Origin: Methylomonas koyamae
GTDB lineage: Bacteria; Pseudomonadota; Gammaproteobacteria; Methylococcales; Methylomonadaceae
Direction: 5' to 3'
Assembly: GCF_019669905.1 (NCBI RefSeq)
Contig: NZ_AP019777.1
Span: 4,340,001-4,404,000 of the forward strand
DNA: 64,000 nt
In this document: positions 35,961-46,693 of the stretch, one piece after another
Layout: the number at the start of each line of letters is the position of its first letter
How positions within the stretch are numbered: the first letter of the stretch is position 1
Program-made: the position numbers and the translations under genes
Notes under the pieces: model-generated
Databases searched by the model: none
What the model was told of the DNA's origin: nothing
What the model saw: only the letters and a program-made list of their open reading frames with translations

Positions 35961-36779
35961 ATGGCCAATAGCGCAAGCCCTGAAAGCAACCTCGTTTCGA
36001 TTAGCAACTTGAGCTTTTCCAGGGGCGCCAGAAAGATTTTCGACGGCATCGATCTGGAAATTCAGCGCGGCAAAATCACCGCGATCATGGGCCCCAGCGG
36101 CACCGGCAAAACCACACTACTGAAACTGATCGGCGGACAACTGGCGCCGGAGCGCGGCCAGATCCACGTCGACGGCTTGAACGTCCACCGCTTGCCGACG
36201 CGGGATTTGTACAACTTGCGTAAACGGATGGGGATGCTGTTCCAAAGCGGCGCCCTGCTGACCGATATGAACGTTTACGACAATGTGGCCTTTCCGCTCC
36301 GCGAGCACACCCATTTGCCGGAATCGATGATCCGCACGCTGGTACTGATGAAATTGCACGCAGTCGGTCTGCGCGGCGCTCACCGCTTGATGCCGAACGA
36401 ACTGTCCGGAGGCATGGCGCGCCGGGTAGCTCTGGCCCGGGCCATCGCGCTGGACCCGATGATGATCATGTACGACGAACCGTTCACCGGCCAGGATCCG
36501 ATCTCGATGGGCGCGCTGGTGCATTTGATTAAGGCCCTGAACACCACGCTGGGCTTGACCAGCATCATCGTCTCCCACGACGTGCAGGAAACGGCGGCGA
36601 TCGCCGACTACATCTACGTACTGTCCGGCGGCCGCGTCGTCGGCCAAGGTACTCCGCAACAATTGGCGGCCTCCGATTCGGAATGGGTGGAACAGTTTAT
36701 GAACGGTTATGCCGACGGCCCAGTGCACTTCCACTATCCGGCCCCGGATTATCTGGACGACTTGTTGTCCGGCAAATAA
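35961..36779 (+). CDS. mlaF: Phospholipid transport ATPase MlaF
   Basis: A 272-residue ABC ATPase of the Mla system, which moves phospholipids between the membranes and keeps the outer leaflet asymmetric. Walker A is MGPSGTGKTTLLKLI, the signature is LSGGMARRVALARAI, Walker B is MIMYDEPFTGQDP and the H-loop is IVSHDVQE. The C-terminal extension (NGYADGPVHFHYPAPDYLDD) that locks the MlaF dimer is present. First gene of mlaF-E-D-B. TTGACT near 35891 may be a -35 box, with no clear -10. Confidence 0.94.
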   Translation: MANSASPESNLVSISNLSFSRGARKIFDGIDLEIQRGKITAIMGPSGTGKTTLLKLIGGQLAPERGQIHVDGLNVHRLPTRDLYNLRKRMGMLFQSGALLTDMNVYDNVAFPLREHTHLPESMIRTLVLMKLHAVGLRGAHRLMPNELSGGMARRVALARAIALDPMMIMYDEPFTGQDPISMGALVHLIKALNTTLGLTSIIVSHDVQETAAIADYIYVLSGGRVVGQGTPQQLAASDSEWVEQFMNGYADGPVHFHYPAPDYLDDLLSGK

Positions 36780-36797
36780 GCCCTATTTGAGAACGCG

Positions 36798-37580
36798 ATG
36801 CTCGAATTACTGCAATCCCTGGGAAAAACCACGCGCAGCGCTTTCGCCAAACTGGGGCGCGGCACTTTTTTTCTGCTGCACACCTTGTCCGGCATAAGCG
36901 AGGTCGTGCCACGCCCGAATTTGCTAGTGAAACAAATGTACTCGGTCGGCGTGCTGTCATTTCTGATCATCACTATTTCCGGCCTGTTCGTCGGCATGGT
37001 TTTGGGCCTGCAGGGCTTCAACATTCTGTCGGACTTCGGTGCCGAAGAGTCGCTCGGAGTCATGGTCGCCGCATCGCTGGTCCGCGAACTAGGCCCGGTG
37101 GTATCCGCCCTGCTGTTCGCCGGCCGCGCCGGCTCGGCACTGACCGCCGAGATCGGCCTAATGAAAGCCACCGAGCAACTGTCCGGCATGGAAATGATGG
37201 CCGTCGACCCGATCAACCGCATCATATCGCCGCGCTTCCTGGCCGGTTTTCTGGCGATGCCGTTGTTGGCGGCGTTGTTTAGCGCGATCGGCATCCTGGG
37301 CGGCCATCTGGTCGGCGTCGGCATGCTCGGCGTCGACGACGGCGCATTTTGGGCGCAAATGCAGGCCAGCATCGATTTTCACGAGGACATCGTCAACGGC
37401 GTGATCAAAAGCGTCGTGTTCGGCTTCGTCGTCTCCTGGATCGCCCTATTCGAAGGCTACGACGCCATTCCGACCTCGGAGGGCGTCAGCCGCGCCACCA
37501 CCCGCACCGTGGTCAATTCGGCGTTTTCGGTACTGGCCCTGGATTTCATCTTAACCGCACTCATGTTTGGAGACATTTAA
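36798..37580 (+). CDS. mlaE: Phospholipid transport permease MlaE
   Basis: A 260-residue membrane permease. An N-terminal amphipathic helix leads to five membrane segments; the core reads [20 protein letters not shown], then [20 protein letters not shown] and [16 protein letters not shown]. This is the standard MlaE family. It pairs with MlaF inside and MlaD outside. It starts 18 bases after mlaF and stops one base before mlaD. Confidence 0.94.
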   Translation: MLELLQSLGKTTRSAFAKLGRGTFFLLHTLSGISEVVPRPNLLVKQMYSVGVLSFLIITISGLFVGMVLGLQGFNILSDFGAEESLGVMVAASLVRELGPVVSALLFAGRAGSALTAEIGLMKATEQLSGMEMMAVDPINRIISPRFLAGFLAMPLLAALFSAIGILGGHLVGVGMLGVDDGAFWAQMQASIDFHEDIVNGVIKSVVFGFVVSWIALFEGYDAIPTSEGVSRATTRTVVNSAFSVLALDFILTALMFGDI

Positions 37581-37581
37581 C

Positions 37582-38046
37582 ATGCCGCATTCCAAGACTC
37601 AGGATACTCTGGTCGGATTTTTTGTCGCCTCCGGCATTGCCGCGTTGTTTTACATGGCCCTGCAAGTCAGCAACCTCGGTAGTTATACCAGCGACGACAG
37701 TTACACGGTGATTGCCCACTTTCAAAACTCCGGCGGCCTGAAAGTCAAATCGCCGGTATCGATCGCCGGCGTCCGCATCGGCCGGGTTTCGTCGATCCGC
37801 TTGGACCGCGACAGCCACGAATCCATCGTCGAAATGCGCATCGAATCCAAATACGACAATATACCGATGGACTCCGGCGCCAGCATTTATACCGCCGGCC
37901 TGCTGGGCGAACAGTACATCAGCATCGACCCCGGTTCGTCGGAAGAGTATTTGCACGACAAAAGCAAACTGGACATCACCAGCTCGGCCATCGTCCTCGA
38001 GGAAATGATAGGCAAATTCATGCTGAACAAGGCGGAAGGCAAATAA
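37582..38046 (+). CDS. mlaD: Phospholipid-binding MCE protein MlaD
   Basis: A 154-residue protein with one N-terminal membrane helix (LVGFFVASGIAALFYMALQV) and one MCE domain (about 38-120; YTVIAHFQNSGGLKVKSPVS, AGLLGEQYISIDPGSS). The MCE domain forms the periplasmic hexamer ring of the Mla complex. The ATG at 37582 follows the mlaE stop by one base. Length is slightly below E. coli MlaD (183), the C-terminal tail being shorter. Confidence 0.93.
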   Translation: MPHSKTQDTLVGFFVASGIAALFYMALQVSNLGSYTSDDSYTVIAHFQNSGGLKVKSPVSIAGVRIGRVSSIRLDRDSHESIVEMRIESKYDNIPMDSGASIYTAGLLGEQYISIDPGSSEEYLHDKSKLDITSSAIVLEEMIGKFMLNKAEGK

Positions 38047-39658
<1,612 letters not shown>

Positions 39659-39674
39659 AACTTATCGCCGAGCC

Positions 39675-40301
39675 ATGTTAACCATCGCCGTATCCAAAGG
39701 CCGAATTTACGAAGAAGCCCTGCCGTTTTTGCAACAAGCCGGCATTACGCCTATCGACGATCCGGACAAAAGCCGGAAATTGATCCTGCAAACCACCCGC
39801 GACGACGTGCAATTGGTCATCATCCGCGCCACCGACGTGCCGACCTTCGTCGAATACGGCGCCGCCGACCTCGGCATCGCCGGCAAGGACGTGTTGCTGG
39901 AGCACGGTGCGGAAAGCCTGTACGAACCGCTGGATTTGGGCATTGCCGGCTGTAGGCTGATGACGGCCGGTCCGGTCGGCGCCGCGCCGGTCAAAGGCCG
40001 TTTGCGCGTCGCCACCAAATACGTCAAAACCGCACAACGCTATTTCGCCGATTTGGGCGTGCAGGCCGAGATCATCAAACTGTACGGCTCGATGGAGCTG
40101 GCACCGTTGGTTGGTCTGGCCGATTGTATCGTCGACCTGGTCGACACCGGCAATACCTTGAAAGCCAACGGCCTGGAGCCGCGCGAGCTGATCGCCAACA
40201 TCACCTCGCGGCTGGTCGTGAATAAAGCGGCCATGAAAATGAAACATCAAGCCATCCAAGCTCTTATAGACCAATTCGAAACCACTCTGGCGCAGAGGTA
40301 A
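39675..40301 (+). CDS. hisG: ATP phosphoribosyltransferase, short form
   Basis: A 208-residue catalytic subunit for the first step of histidine synthesis (ATP plus PRPP). It begins [20 protein letters not shown] and has the PRPP loop [11 protein letters not shown] region and [15 protein letters not shown]. The C-terminal regulatory domain of the long enzyme is absent, so this is the HisGS form. That form works only with the HisS-like regulatory subunit HisZ, which is not in the window. It lies 16 bases behind murA and 5 before hisD. Confidence 0.95.
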   Translation: MLTIAVSKGRIYEEALPFLQQAGITPIDDPDKSRKLILQTTRDDVQLVIIRATDVPTFVEYGAADLGIAGKDVLLEHGAESLYEPLDLGIAGCRLMTAGPVGAAPVKGRLRVATKYVKTAQRYFADLGVQAEIIKLYGSMELAPLVGLADCIVDLVDTGNTLKANGLEPRELIANITSRLVVNKAAMKMKHQAIQALIDQFETTLAQR

Positions 40302-40306
40302 GCACC

Positions 40307-41608
40307 ATGGCTGCGATCAAAATGTTACGCCTGGACAGTTCGTCCGCCGATTTTGCCAAACAATTGCAGGCCCGCCTGGATTGGGACGCCAGCGACGATT
40401 TGGAAATCCATAAACGCGTGCTGGACATCATCGCCGATGTCAAAAAGCGCGGCGACCGGGCTCTGTTGGAATATACCAACCGTTTCGACCGTACCGCATT
40501 CGGCAGCGGCAAGGAGCTGGAATTGGCGCCGGAAGCGTTAAAACTGGCTTGGGACACCCTGCCCAGCACGCAGGCCATTGCCTTGCAAACCGCGGCGGAT
40601 CGGGTCCGGGCGTACGCCGAGCATCAAAAATTGCAGTCTTGGCAATACACCGAGCTGGACGGCACACTGCTTGGGCAGAAAGTCACGCCGCTGGACAAAG
40701 CCGGCCTCTACGTACCAGGCGGCAAAGCCGCTTACCCTTCGTCGGTGCTGATGAACGCGATTCCGGCCAAAGTTGCCGGCGTCGGCGAATTGATCATGGT
40801 AGTACCGACGCCCGGCGGCGAAACCAATCCGTTGGTACTGGCGGCGGCTTATGTCGCCGGTGTGGACCGGGTATTCACAATCGGCGGGGCGCAGGCTGTC
40901 GCCGCGCTGGCGTACGGCACCGAAACCGTGCCGGCCGTCGATAAAATCGTCGGCCCCGGCAACATCTACGTCGCGACGGCGAAAAAGCTGGTGTTCGGCC
41001 AGGTCGGCATCGACATGATCGCCGGTCCGTCGGAAATCCTGGTGATATGCGACGGCCAGACCGATCCGGACTGGATCGCGATGGACCTGTTCTCGCAAGC
41101 CGAACACGACGAAAACGCCCAGGCGATTCTAATCAGCCCGGATGCCGGCTTTCTGAAAAAGGTCGAAGCCAGCATCAACAAACTGCTGCCGGAGATGGAG
41201 CGCGCCGCCATCATCAAAGCTTCTTTGACCGGCCGCGGCGCGTTTATCAAAGTCGCCGATCTGGACGAAGCCGCTCAAGTCGCCAACCGCATTGCGCCGG
41301 AACATTTGGAGTTATCGGTCGCAGAGCCGGAGGCTCTGGCAGAACAAATCCGCAATGCCGGCGCCATCTTCATGGGCCGCTACACCGCCGAAGCTCTGGG
41401 CGATTACTGTGCCGGCCCCAATCACGTGTTGCCGACCTCCAGCACCGCTCGCTATTCTTCGCCGCTAGGCGTCTACGACTTTCAAAAACGTAGCAGTCTG
41501 ATCAACTGCTCCGCAACGGGGGCACAAAATTTAGGGAAAATTGCCTCGGTATTGGCGCGGGGCGAAAGCTTGACCGCTCACGCCCGCTCTGCGGAATTCA
41601 GGATTTAA
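40307..41608 (+). CDS. hisD: Histidinol dehydrogenase
   Basis: A 433-residue NAD- and zinc-dependent enzyme that does the last two oxidations of histidine synthesis. It shows [36 protein letters not shown], the zinc-site region [13 protein letters not shown] with QAEHD, and the C-terminal [20 protein letters not shown]. Full length for the family. It starts 5 bases after hisG in the plus-strand chain that begins at mlaF. Other his genes are elsewhere. Confidence 0.96.
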   Translation: MAAIKMLRLDSSSADFAKQLQARLDWDASDDLEIHKRVLDIIADVKKRGDRALLEYTNRFDRTAFGSGKELELAPEALKLAWDTLPSTQAIALQTAADRVRAYAEHQKLQSWQYTELDGTLLGQKVTPLDKAGLYVPGGKAAYPSSVLMNAIPAKVAGVGELIMVVPTPGGETNPLVLAAAYVAGVDRVFTIGGAQAVAALAYGTETVPAVDKIVGPGNIYVATAKKLVFGQVGIDMIAGPSEILVICDGQTDPDWIAMDLFSQAEHDENAQAILISPDAGFLKKVEASINKLLPEMERAAIIKASLTGRGAFIKVADLDEAAQVANRIAPEHLELSVAEPEALAEQIRNAGAIFMGRYTAEALGDYCAGPNHVLPTSSTARYSSPLGVYDFQKRSSLINCSATGAQNLGKIASVLARGESLTAHARSAEFRI

Positions 41609-41782
41609 GATTAAGAGGGACGACCCGACGCGGCCGGCGCTGATTCGGTTCGTGCCGGTATACCGGGGGTGGGGCGACAAACTCGGCCGCCGCGGGCAAC
41701 AGCCCGTTAGCAAGATCCAACGATAACGGGGCAGGCCGATGTGCGCCGACTGACAGCCAGCGCACACCGACTTCGATCAAGA

Positions 41783-43090
41783 CTACAGCAATAACCGGCG
41801 GATGTCGGCCAAGTTGGCTTTCAACGCTTCCATGAAACGTGCGCCTTCGGCACCGTCGATGACACGATGGTCGTAGGTGATATCCAACGGCAACATCAGT
41901 TTGGGTTCGAATTCCTTGCCGTTCCAAACCGGCTGCACCTTGGAGCGGGTTACCCCCAGAATCGCCACTTCCGGCGCGTTGACGATAGGCGTAAATGCGG
42001 TGCCGCCGATGCCGCCCAGGCTGGAGATGGTCATGCAACCGCCCTGCATGTCGGCCGGTTTCAACTTGCCCAGCCGCGCCAGCTCGCTGACTTCGGCCAA
42101 TTCTTGCGACAACTGAAAGATACCTTTTTTGTCGACGTCGCGAATCACCGGCACCACCAATCCGTTCGGCGTATCTACGGCGATACCGAGATGGTAGTAT
42201 TTTTTCAGGAACAGCTTGTCGCCTTCCGGGGACAGCGAGCTGTTGAAGGACGGAAATTTTTGCAGCGCAGCGACCAGCGCTTTCATGATGAAGACCAAGC
42301 CGGTGACTTTGATACCGTCTTTGCCTTGGCCGGCGTTGACCGCTTTGCGGAACTCTTCCATGCCGTCGATGGCGACTTCGTCGTGGTAGGTTACCAGCGG
42401 TAGATTGAGCCAGACTCGGGTCAGATTTTGCCCGGTCAGGCGTTTGATTTTGCTCAAAGGCTTTTCTTCGATTTCGCCGAATTGGGTGAAATCGACCGCC
42501 GGAATGGCCGGAATGCCGGCCCCGCCGCTGGCCGTCGCAGCGGAAGCCATCGCCCGCTTGACGAAGTTTTTGACGTCCTCCTGCAAAATTCGCCCTTTGC
42601 GGCCGCTGCCGCTGGGGATTTTACTCAGATCGACGCCGAGCTCGCGAGCGAACAAGCGGACACTGGGAGTGGCGTGAGGTTTGAAGCCTTCGCCACTAGC
42701 CGCGACAGAAGCCGTCGCTGCCGCCTCAACCATTTTGGCCGACTCCGCTTTCGGCGGCTCGGCAACCGGTGCCGGCGCAGCGGGTTCGGGCTCAACCGGA
42801 GCTGGCGCCGCAGGAGCAGCCGCTTGCGCCGCCGGTGCCGCAGCCGCTTCTCCGACTTCGACGGTGACGATCAAAGTGCCTTCCGCCACTTTGTCGCCCG
42901 GTTTGATATGCACGCTTTTGACGATGCCGGCGGCGCTGGACGGTAAGTCCATCGTCGCCTTGTCGGTTTCCATCACAGCCAATGTCTGTTCGATCGCCAC
43001 CACATCGCCGGGCTGGACCAAGACTTCGACGATATCGATTTCCGGCACGTTGCCGACGTCGGGGACTTTTACTTCAACTAAAGAACTCAT
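41783..43090 (-). CDS. aceF: Pyruvate dehydrogenase E2, dihydrolipoamide acetyltransferase
   Basis: A 435-residue E2 subunit. One lipoyl domain (1-75) has the lipoylation site Lys44 in VMETDKATMD. An Ala/Pro-rich linker (about 80-125), an E1/E3-binding domain (about 135-170; ATPSVRLFARELGVDLSKI) and the catalytic CAT domain (about 210-435) with ITYDHRVIDGAEGARF follow. E. coli AceF has three lipoyl domains; one is common elsewhere. It follows aceE by 25 bases. No lpd (E3) gene is adjacent. Confidence 0.95.
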   Translation of the reverse strand: MSSLVEVKVPDVGNVPEIDIVEVLVQPGDVVAIEQTLAVMETDKATMDLPSSAAGIVKSVHIKPGDKVAEGTLIVTVEVGEAAAAPAAQAAAPAAPAPVEPEPAAPAPVAEPPKAESAKMVEAAATASVAASGEGFKPHATPSVRLFARELGVDLSKIPSGSGRKGRILQEDVKNFVKRAMASAATASGGAGIPAIPAVDFTQFGEIEEKPLSKIKRLTGQNLTRVWLNLPLVTYHDEVAIDGMEEFRKAVNAGQGKDGIKVTGLVFIMKALVAALQKFPSFNSSLSPEGDKLFLKKYYHLGIAVDTPNGLVVPVIRDVDKKGIFQLSQELAEVSELARLGKLKPADMQGGCMTISSLGGIGGTAFTPIVNAPEVAILGVTRSKVQPVWNGKEFEPKLMLPLDITYDHRVIDGAEGARFMEALKANLADIRRLLL

Positions 43091-43115
43091 CTATCGTTTT
43101 CCGTTAATTCAGCCG

Positions 43116-45788
43116 TTAAATCAACCAAGGAGCGCTGGCGTCGGGGTCGATACCGTATTTGGCTATCGCCACGTCGACTTTGGCGGCTTCGAATTCGCCG
43201 GCCTGCGCCAGCGCTTGCAACGCGGCGACAGTCACGTGGTAGCGGTCGACTTCGAAGAATTTGCGCAGGTTAGCCCGAGTATCGGAGCGGCCGAAACCGT
43301 CGGTACCCAGAACCGTGTAGGGATTTTTCACCCAGGGCCGAATCTGTTCGGCAAAGGCGCGCATATAGTCGGTAGCGGCGATAACCGGCCCTTTGGCATC
43401 TTCCAGGCAACGTTCGACGTGTGTGGTACGCGGCTTCTCGGTCGGATGCAACCGGTTCCAGCGCTCGCAGCTTTGGCCGTCGCGGGCCAGCTCGGTAAAA
43501 CTGGGGCAACTCCACAGATCGGCATCGACCCCCCAATCGTCGTGCAGCAATTGCGCCGCAAAAATCACTTCGATGAAAATGGTGCCGGAGCCCAGCAATT
43601 GCACGCGAGGTTTGTTGCCCTTATGACCTTTCCGGAACAAGTACATGCCTTTCAGAATGTCGGCCTCCGAGCCCTCGACCAAGGCAGGCTGGTCGTAGTT
43701 TTCGTTCATCAGGGTGATGTAATAGAAGATATCTTCCTGCTCGACATACATCCGGCGCAGGCCGTCGTGGATGATCACCGCCAGTTCGCAGGCGAAGGTG
43801 GGATCGTAGGAATAGCAGTTCGGCACCGTGGCGGAAATCAGATGGCTGTGGCCGTCCTCGTGCTGCAAACCTTCGCCGTTCAGTGTCGTGCGGCCGGCGG
43901 TACCACCGAGCAGGAAGCCGCGGGTGCGCTGGTCGGCGGCGGCCCAAATCAAATCGGCAACCCGCTGGAAACCGAACATCGAGTAGTAGATGAAGAACGG
44001 AATCATCGGCGTGCCGTGCGTCGAATAGGCGGTGCCGGCCGCAATCCAATCGCACAGGCCGCCGGCTTCGTTAATGCCTTCCTGCAATACCTGGCCGTGC
44101 TTGTCTTCCTTGTAGAACATCAACTGCTCGGCATCCTGCGGCGTATAAAGTTGGCCGACCTGCGACCAAATCCCCAGTTGGCGGAACATGCCTTCCATAC
44201 CGAAGGTACGCGACTCGTCCGGCACGATAGGCACGACGCGTTTGCCGATTTGCTTGTCCTTAACCAGGGTGTTCAGGATGCGGACAAAGGCCATCGTCGT
44301 CGAGATCTCGTGGCCTTCGCCGGTACCGTCCAGCAAGGCTTTGAATGCCGACAGCGCCGGAATTTCCAGCGAATAGGATTTGGCTCGGCGGGCCGGCAAA
44401 TAACCGCCCAGATCGGCGCGGCGCTGGCGTAGGTATTTCAGTTCTTCGGAGTCTTCCGCGAGGCGGATATAAGGCAGGTTAGGCAGGTCTTCGTCGCTGA
44501 TCGGCAGTTGGTAACGGTCGCGGATGCCCTTGATCGACTCCAGACTCATTTTTTTCTGTTGATGGCTGGTGTTTTGCGCCTGGCCGGAATCGCCCATGCC
44601 GTAACCTTTGATGGTCTTGGCCAGAATTACGGTCGGCTGGCCTTGATGGTTTGCCGCCGCGTTATAGGCCGCGAACACCTTGATCGGATCGTGGCCGCCG
44701 CGGTTCAATTCCCAGATGTCGCGGTCGGTGTAATCCTTGACCAGCTCCTTCAGTTCCGGCGTGTTGAAGAAATGCTCGCGCACATAGGCGCCGTCTTTGG
44801 ATTTGAAGGTTTGGTAGTCGCCGTCGACGCATTCCATCATCCGCTTGACCACCAGGCCGTCTTTGTCGCGCGCCAGAATCGCGTCCCAGCGCCGACCCCA
44901 GATGACTTTGATGACGTTCCAGTTGGCGCCGCGGAAATTGCTTTCCAGTTCCTGGATGATCTTGCTATTGCCGCGCACCGGGCCGTCCAGGCGTTGCAGG
45001 TTGCAATTGATGACGAAAATCAGATTGTCCAGCTTCTCGCGGCCGGCCATGCCGATCGCGCCCAAGGTTTCCGGTTCGTCGCATTCGCCGTCGCCGAGGA
45101 AGGCCCAGACTTTGCGGCCTTCGGTATTGGCCATGCCGCGATCCTGCATGTAACGCATGAAACGGGCTTGGTAAATCGCCATGATCGGGCCCAAGCCCAT
45201 CGATACGGTCGGGAATTGCCAGAAATCCGGCATCAGCCAAGGATGCGGATAAGAGGACAGACCGTTGCCGCCGACTTCCTGGCGGAAATTATCCATTTGC
45301 GCTTCGCTCAACCGGCCGAGCAAGAACGCCTGAGCGTAGGTTCCGGGTGCCGAATGGCCTTGCGAGAAAATCAAGTCGCCGCCGTGCTTGTCGGAGGCAG
45401 CGTTCCAGAAATGGTTCTGGCCGACGTCGTACAAAGTAATGGCCGAGGCGAAACTGGCGATATGGCCGCCGACATTGGTGTGCTTATTGGCCCGCAGCAC
45501 CATCATCATCGCATTCCAACGCACGTAAGACCGAATGGTACGTTCGATGTCGGTATTGCCGGGAAATTTGGGTTGCTTATCGACCGGAATCGTATTGATG
45601 TAAGGCGTATTGGCGGAGAAGGGAATATCCAGTCCGGCTTGTCTGGCGGTGCTGAGCAGGGTTTCGATCAGGTAACTGGCGCGTTCGCTGCCTTCCTTTT
45701 CGATCACCGCTTGCAGGGCTTCCATCCATTCTTGAGTCTCTGCGGGATCAATATCGTATTTGGCGGCAATGTCGGTGTTGTTGGTCAT
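43116..45788 (-). CDS. aceE: Pyruvate dehydrogenase E1, homodimeric type
   Basis: An 890-residue thiamine diphosphate enzyme that decarboxylates pyruvate and acetylates the E2 lipoyl group. The ThDP site is FLGDGECDEPETLGAI with the NCNLQ end (VINCNLQRLDGPVRGN). Further matches to E. coli AceE (887) are GYGMGDSGQAQNTSHQQKKM and RTTLNGEGLQHEDGHS. The ATG at 45788 is chosen over longer frames since TNNTDIAAKYDIDPAETQEW is the family N-terminus. First gene of aceE-aceF. Confidence 0.96.
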   Translation of the reverse strand: MTNNTDIAAKYDIDPAETQEWMEALQAVIEKEGSERASYLIETLLSTARQAGLDIPFSANTPYINTIPVDKQPKFPGNTDIERTIRSYVRWNAMMMVLRANKHTNVGGHIASFASAITLYDVGQNHFWNAASDKHGGDLIFSQGHSAPGTYAQAFLLGRLSEAQMDNFRQEVGGNGLSSYPHPWLMPDFWQFPTVSMGLGPIMAIYQARFMRYMQDRGMANTEGRKVWAFLGDGECDEPETLGAIGMAGREKLDNLIFVINCNLQRLDGPVRGNSKIIQELESNFRGANWNVIKVIWGRRWDAILARDKDGLVVKRMMECVDGDYQTFKSKDGAYVREHFFNTPELKELVKDYTDRDIWELNRGGHDPIKVFAAYNAAANHQGQPTVILAKTIKGYGMGDSGQAQNTSHQQKKMSLESIKGIRDRYQLPISDEDLPNLPYIRLAEDSEELKYLRQRRADLGGYLPARRAKSYSLEIPALSAFKALLDGTGEGHEISTTMAFVRILNTLVKDKQIGKRVVPIVPDESRTFGMEGMFRQLGIWSQVGQLYTPQDAEQLMFYKEDKHGQVLQEGINEAGGLCDWIAAGTAYSTHGTPMIPFFIYYSMFGFQRVADLIWAAADQRTRGFLLGGTAGRTTLNGEGLQHEDGHSHLISATVPNCYSYDPTFACELAVIIHDGLRRMYVEQEDIFYYITLMNENYDQPALVEGSEADILKGMYLFRKGHKGNKPRVQLLGSGTIFIEVIFAAQLLHDDWGVDADLWSCPSFTELARDGQSCERWNRLHPTEKPRTTHVERCLEDAKGPVIAATDYMRAFAEQIRPWVKNPYTVLGTDGFGRSDTRANLRKFFEVDRYHVTVAALQALAQAGEFEAAKVDVAIAKYGIDPDASAPWLI

Positions 45789-46034
45789 TACGGAACCTAG
45801 GAAACATGGAAATAGCCTGAAAAGGATACCCGAAAAGGCCGGTTTGAGCATGTGTTTTTTACGCGGCGGAACCGCCGGACAACTGGCTCAGGCCGTACCT
45901 TTCCGAGCCAATCGGCGAAGCGGCAAGACTCGTTGCCGCCGCCGTTTTTTAGCCGACCCGCCCCAAAAGTACAGTGGATTCGCAAGCCGGCATGCCTTAG
46001 AATTTGCGTTGGTTCAAAATTTAGGGAAATTGCG

Positions 46035-46622
46035 ATGGGTAAAGGCCTAATAAAACTATTCACGCTGCTGGCTCTGGCAACAACGGGCTTGCAGGCAAAA
46101 GCCGCTTTGCAGGAAGTGGTTTACACGTCGCCCATGTACTGGCAGACCATTGACGGCGAGAATTTCACGTTCACTATCGAAAACGCACCGTTGGCGGCAC
46201 TGGCCGAAGGCGTATTTTCATTGCACGCGCGCGGCGATTATGGTCTGACATCCTCGACCGAGAGTATTTTGGTGCAGATTGAAGACGGCAACAGCGTCGC
46301 AGTGGACGTACTGTCCCAAGACGGTACGCTGATTAACGCCCACGATACAAACGACCTGATCGAATGGCGTTGGCAGATCGCATTAAGCGACCAAGATTTG
46401 GTCGACTGGACCCAAGACGGCCAAATAGTAGTTAAATTGGACTTGGCCAGCGCGGTCAATGCCAATCTGGTTGCGGGCGGCTTGACCGATCAATTCCCGC
46501 CCTTCGTGCAGGCAAAACTGAGTTACTTCACCACTGCGGTGCCGGTACCGGCGGCGGCTTGGTTATTCGGTAGCGGATTGCTTGGCCTATTCGGCTTTCG
46601 CAAACGCAGTCGCACAGTTTAA
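46035..46622 (+). CDS. Secreted PEP-CTERM-type protein (VPxPAAxWLF variant)
   Basis: A 195-residue protein with a signal peptide (LIKLFTLLALATTGLQAKA) and a classic Methylococcales-type sorting tail: VPVPAAAWLFGSGLLGLFGF followed by RKRSRTV. That is the motif, helix and basic end used by exosortase. The mature domain is beta-rich and acidic (SPMYWQTIDGENFTFTIENA, SLHARGDYGLTSSTESILVQ) and resembles the beta-sandwich of other PEP-CTERM proteins; no enzyme motif. SD AGGGA precedes the ATG. It is monocistronic with a strong terminator, convergent to the LapA-like gene. Confidence 0.85.
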   Translation: MGKGLIKLFTLLALATTGLQAKAALQEVVYTSPMYWQTIDGENFTFTIENAPLAALAEGVFSLHARGDYGLTSSTESILVQIEDGNSVAVDVLSQDGTLINAHDTNDLIEWRWQIALSDQDLVDWTQDGQIVVKLDLASAVNANLVAGGLTDQFPPFVQAKLSYFTTAVPVPAAAWLFGSGLLGLFGFRKRSRTV

Positions 46623-46644
46623 ACGCCCCAACCAGGCAGACAGA

Positions 46645-46674
46645 TAAAAAACACGGCCCCGGCCGTGTTTTTTA
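46645..46674. terminator. Bidirectional terminator
   Basis: ACACGGCC (46651-46658) pairs with GGCCGTGT (46661-46668) around CC, with an A-run before and a T-run after. It can end both the PEP-CTERM gene (plus) and the LapA-like gene (minus), whose stops face each other. Confidence 0.9.
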
Positions 46675-46693
46675 TTGCGAGAAAACTTTGCAG

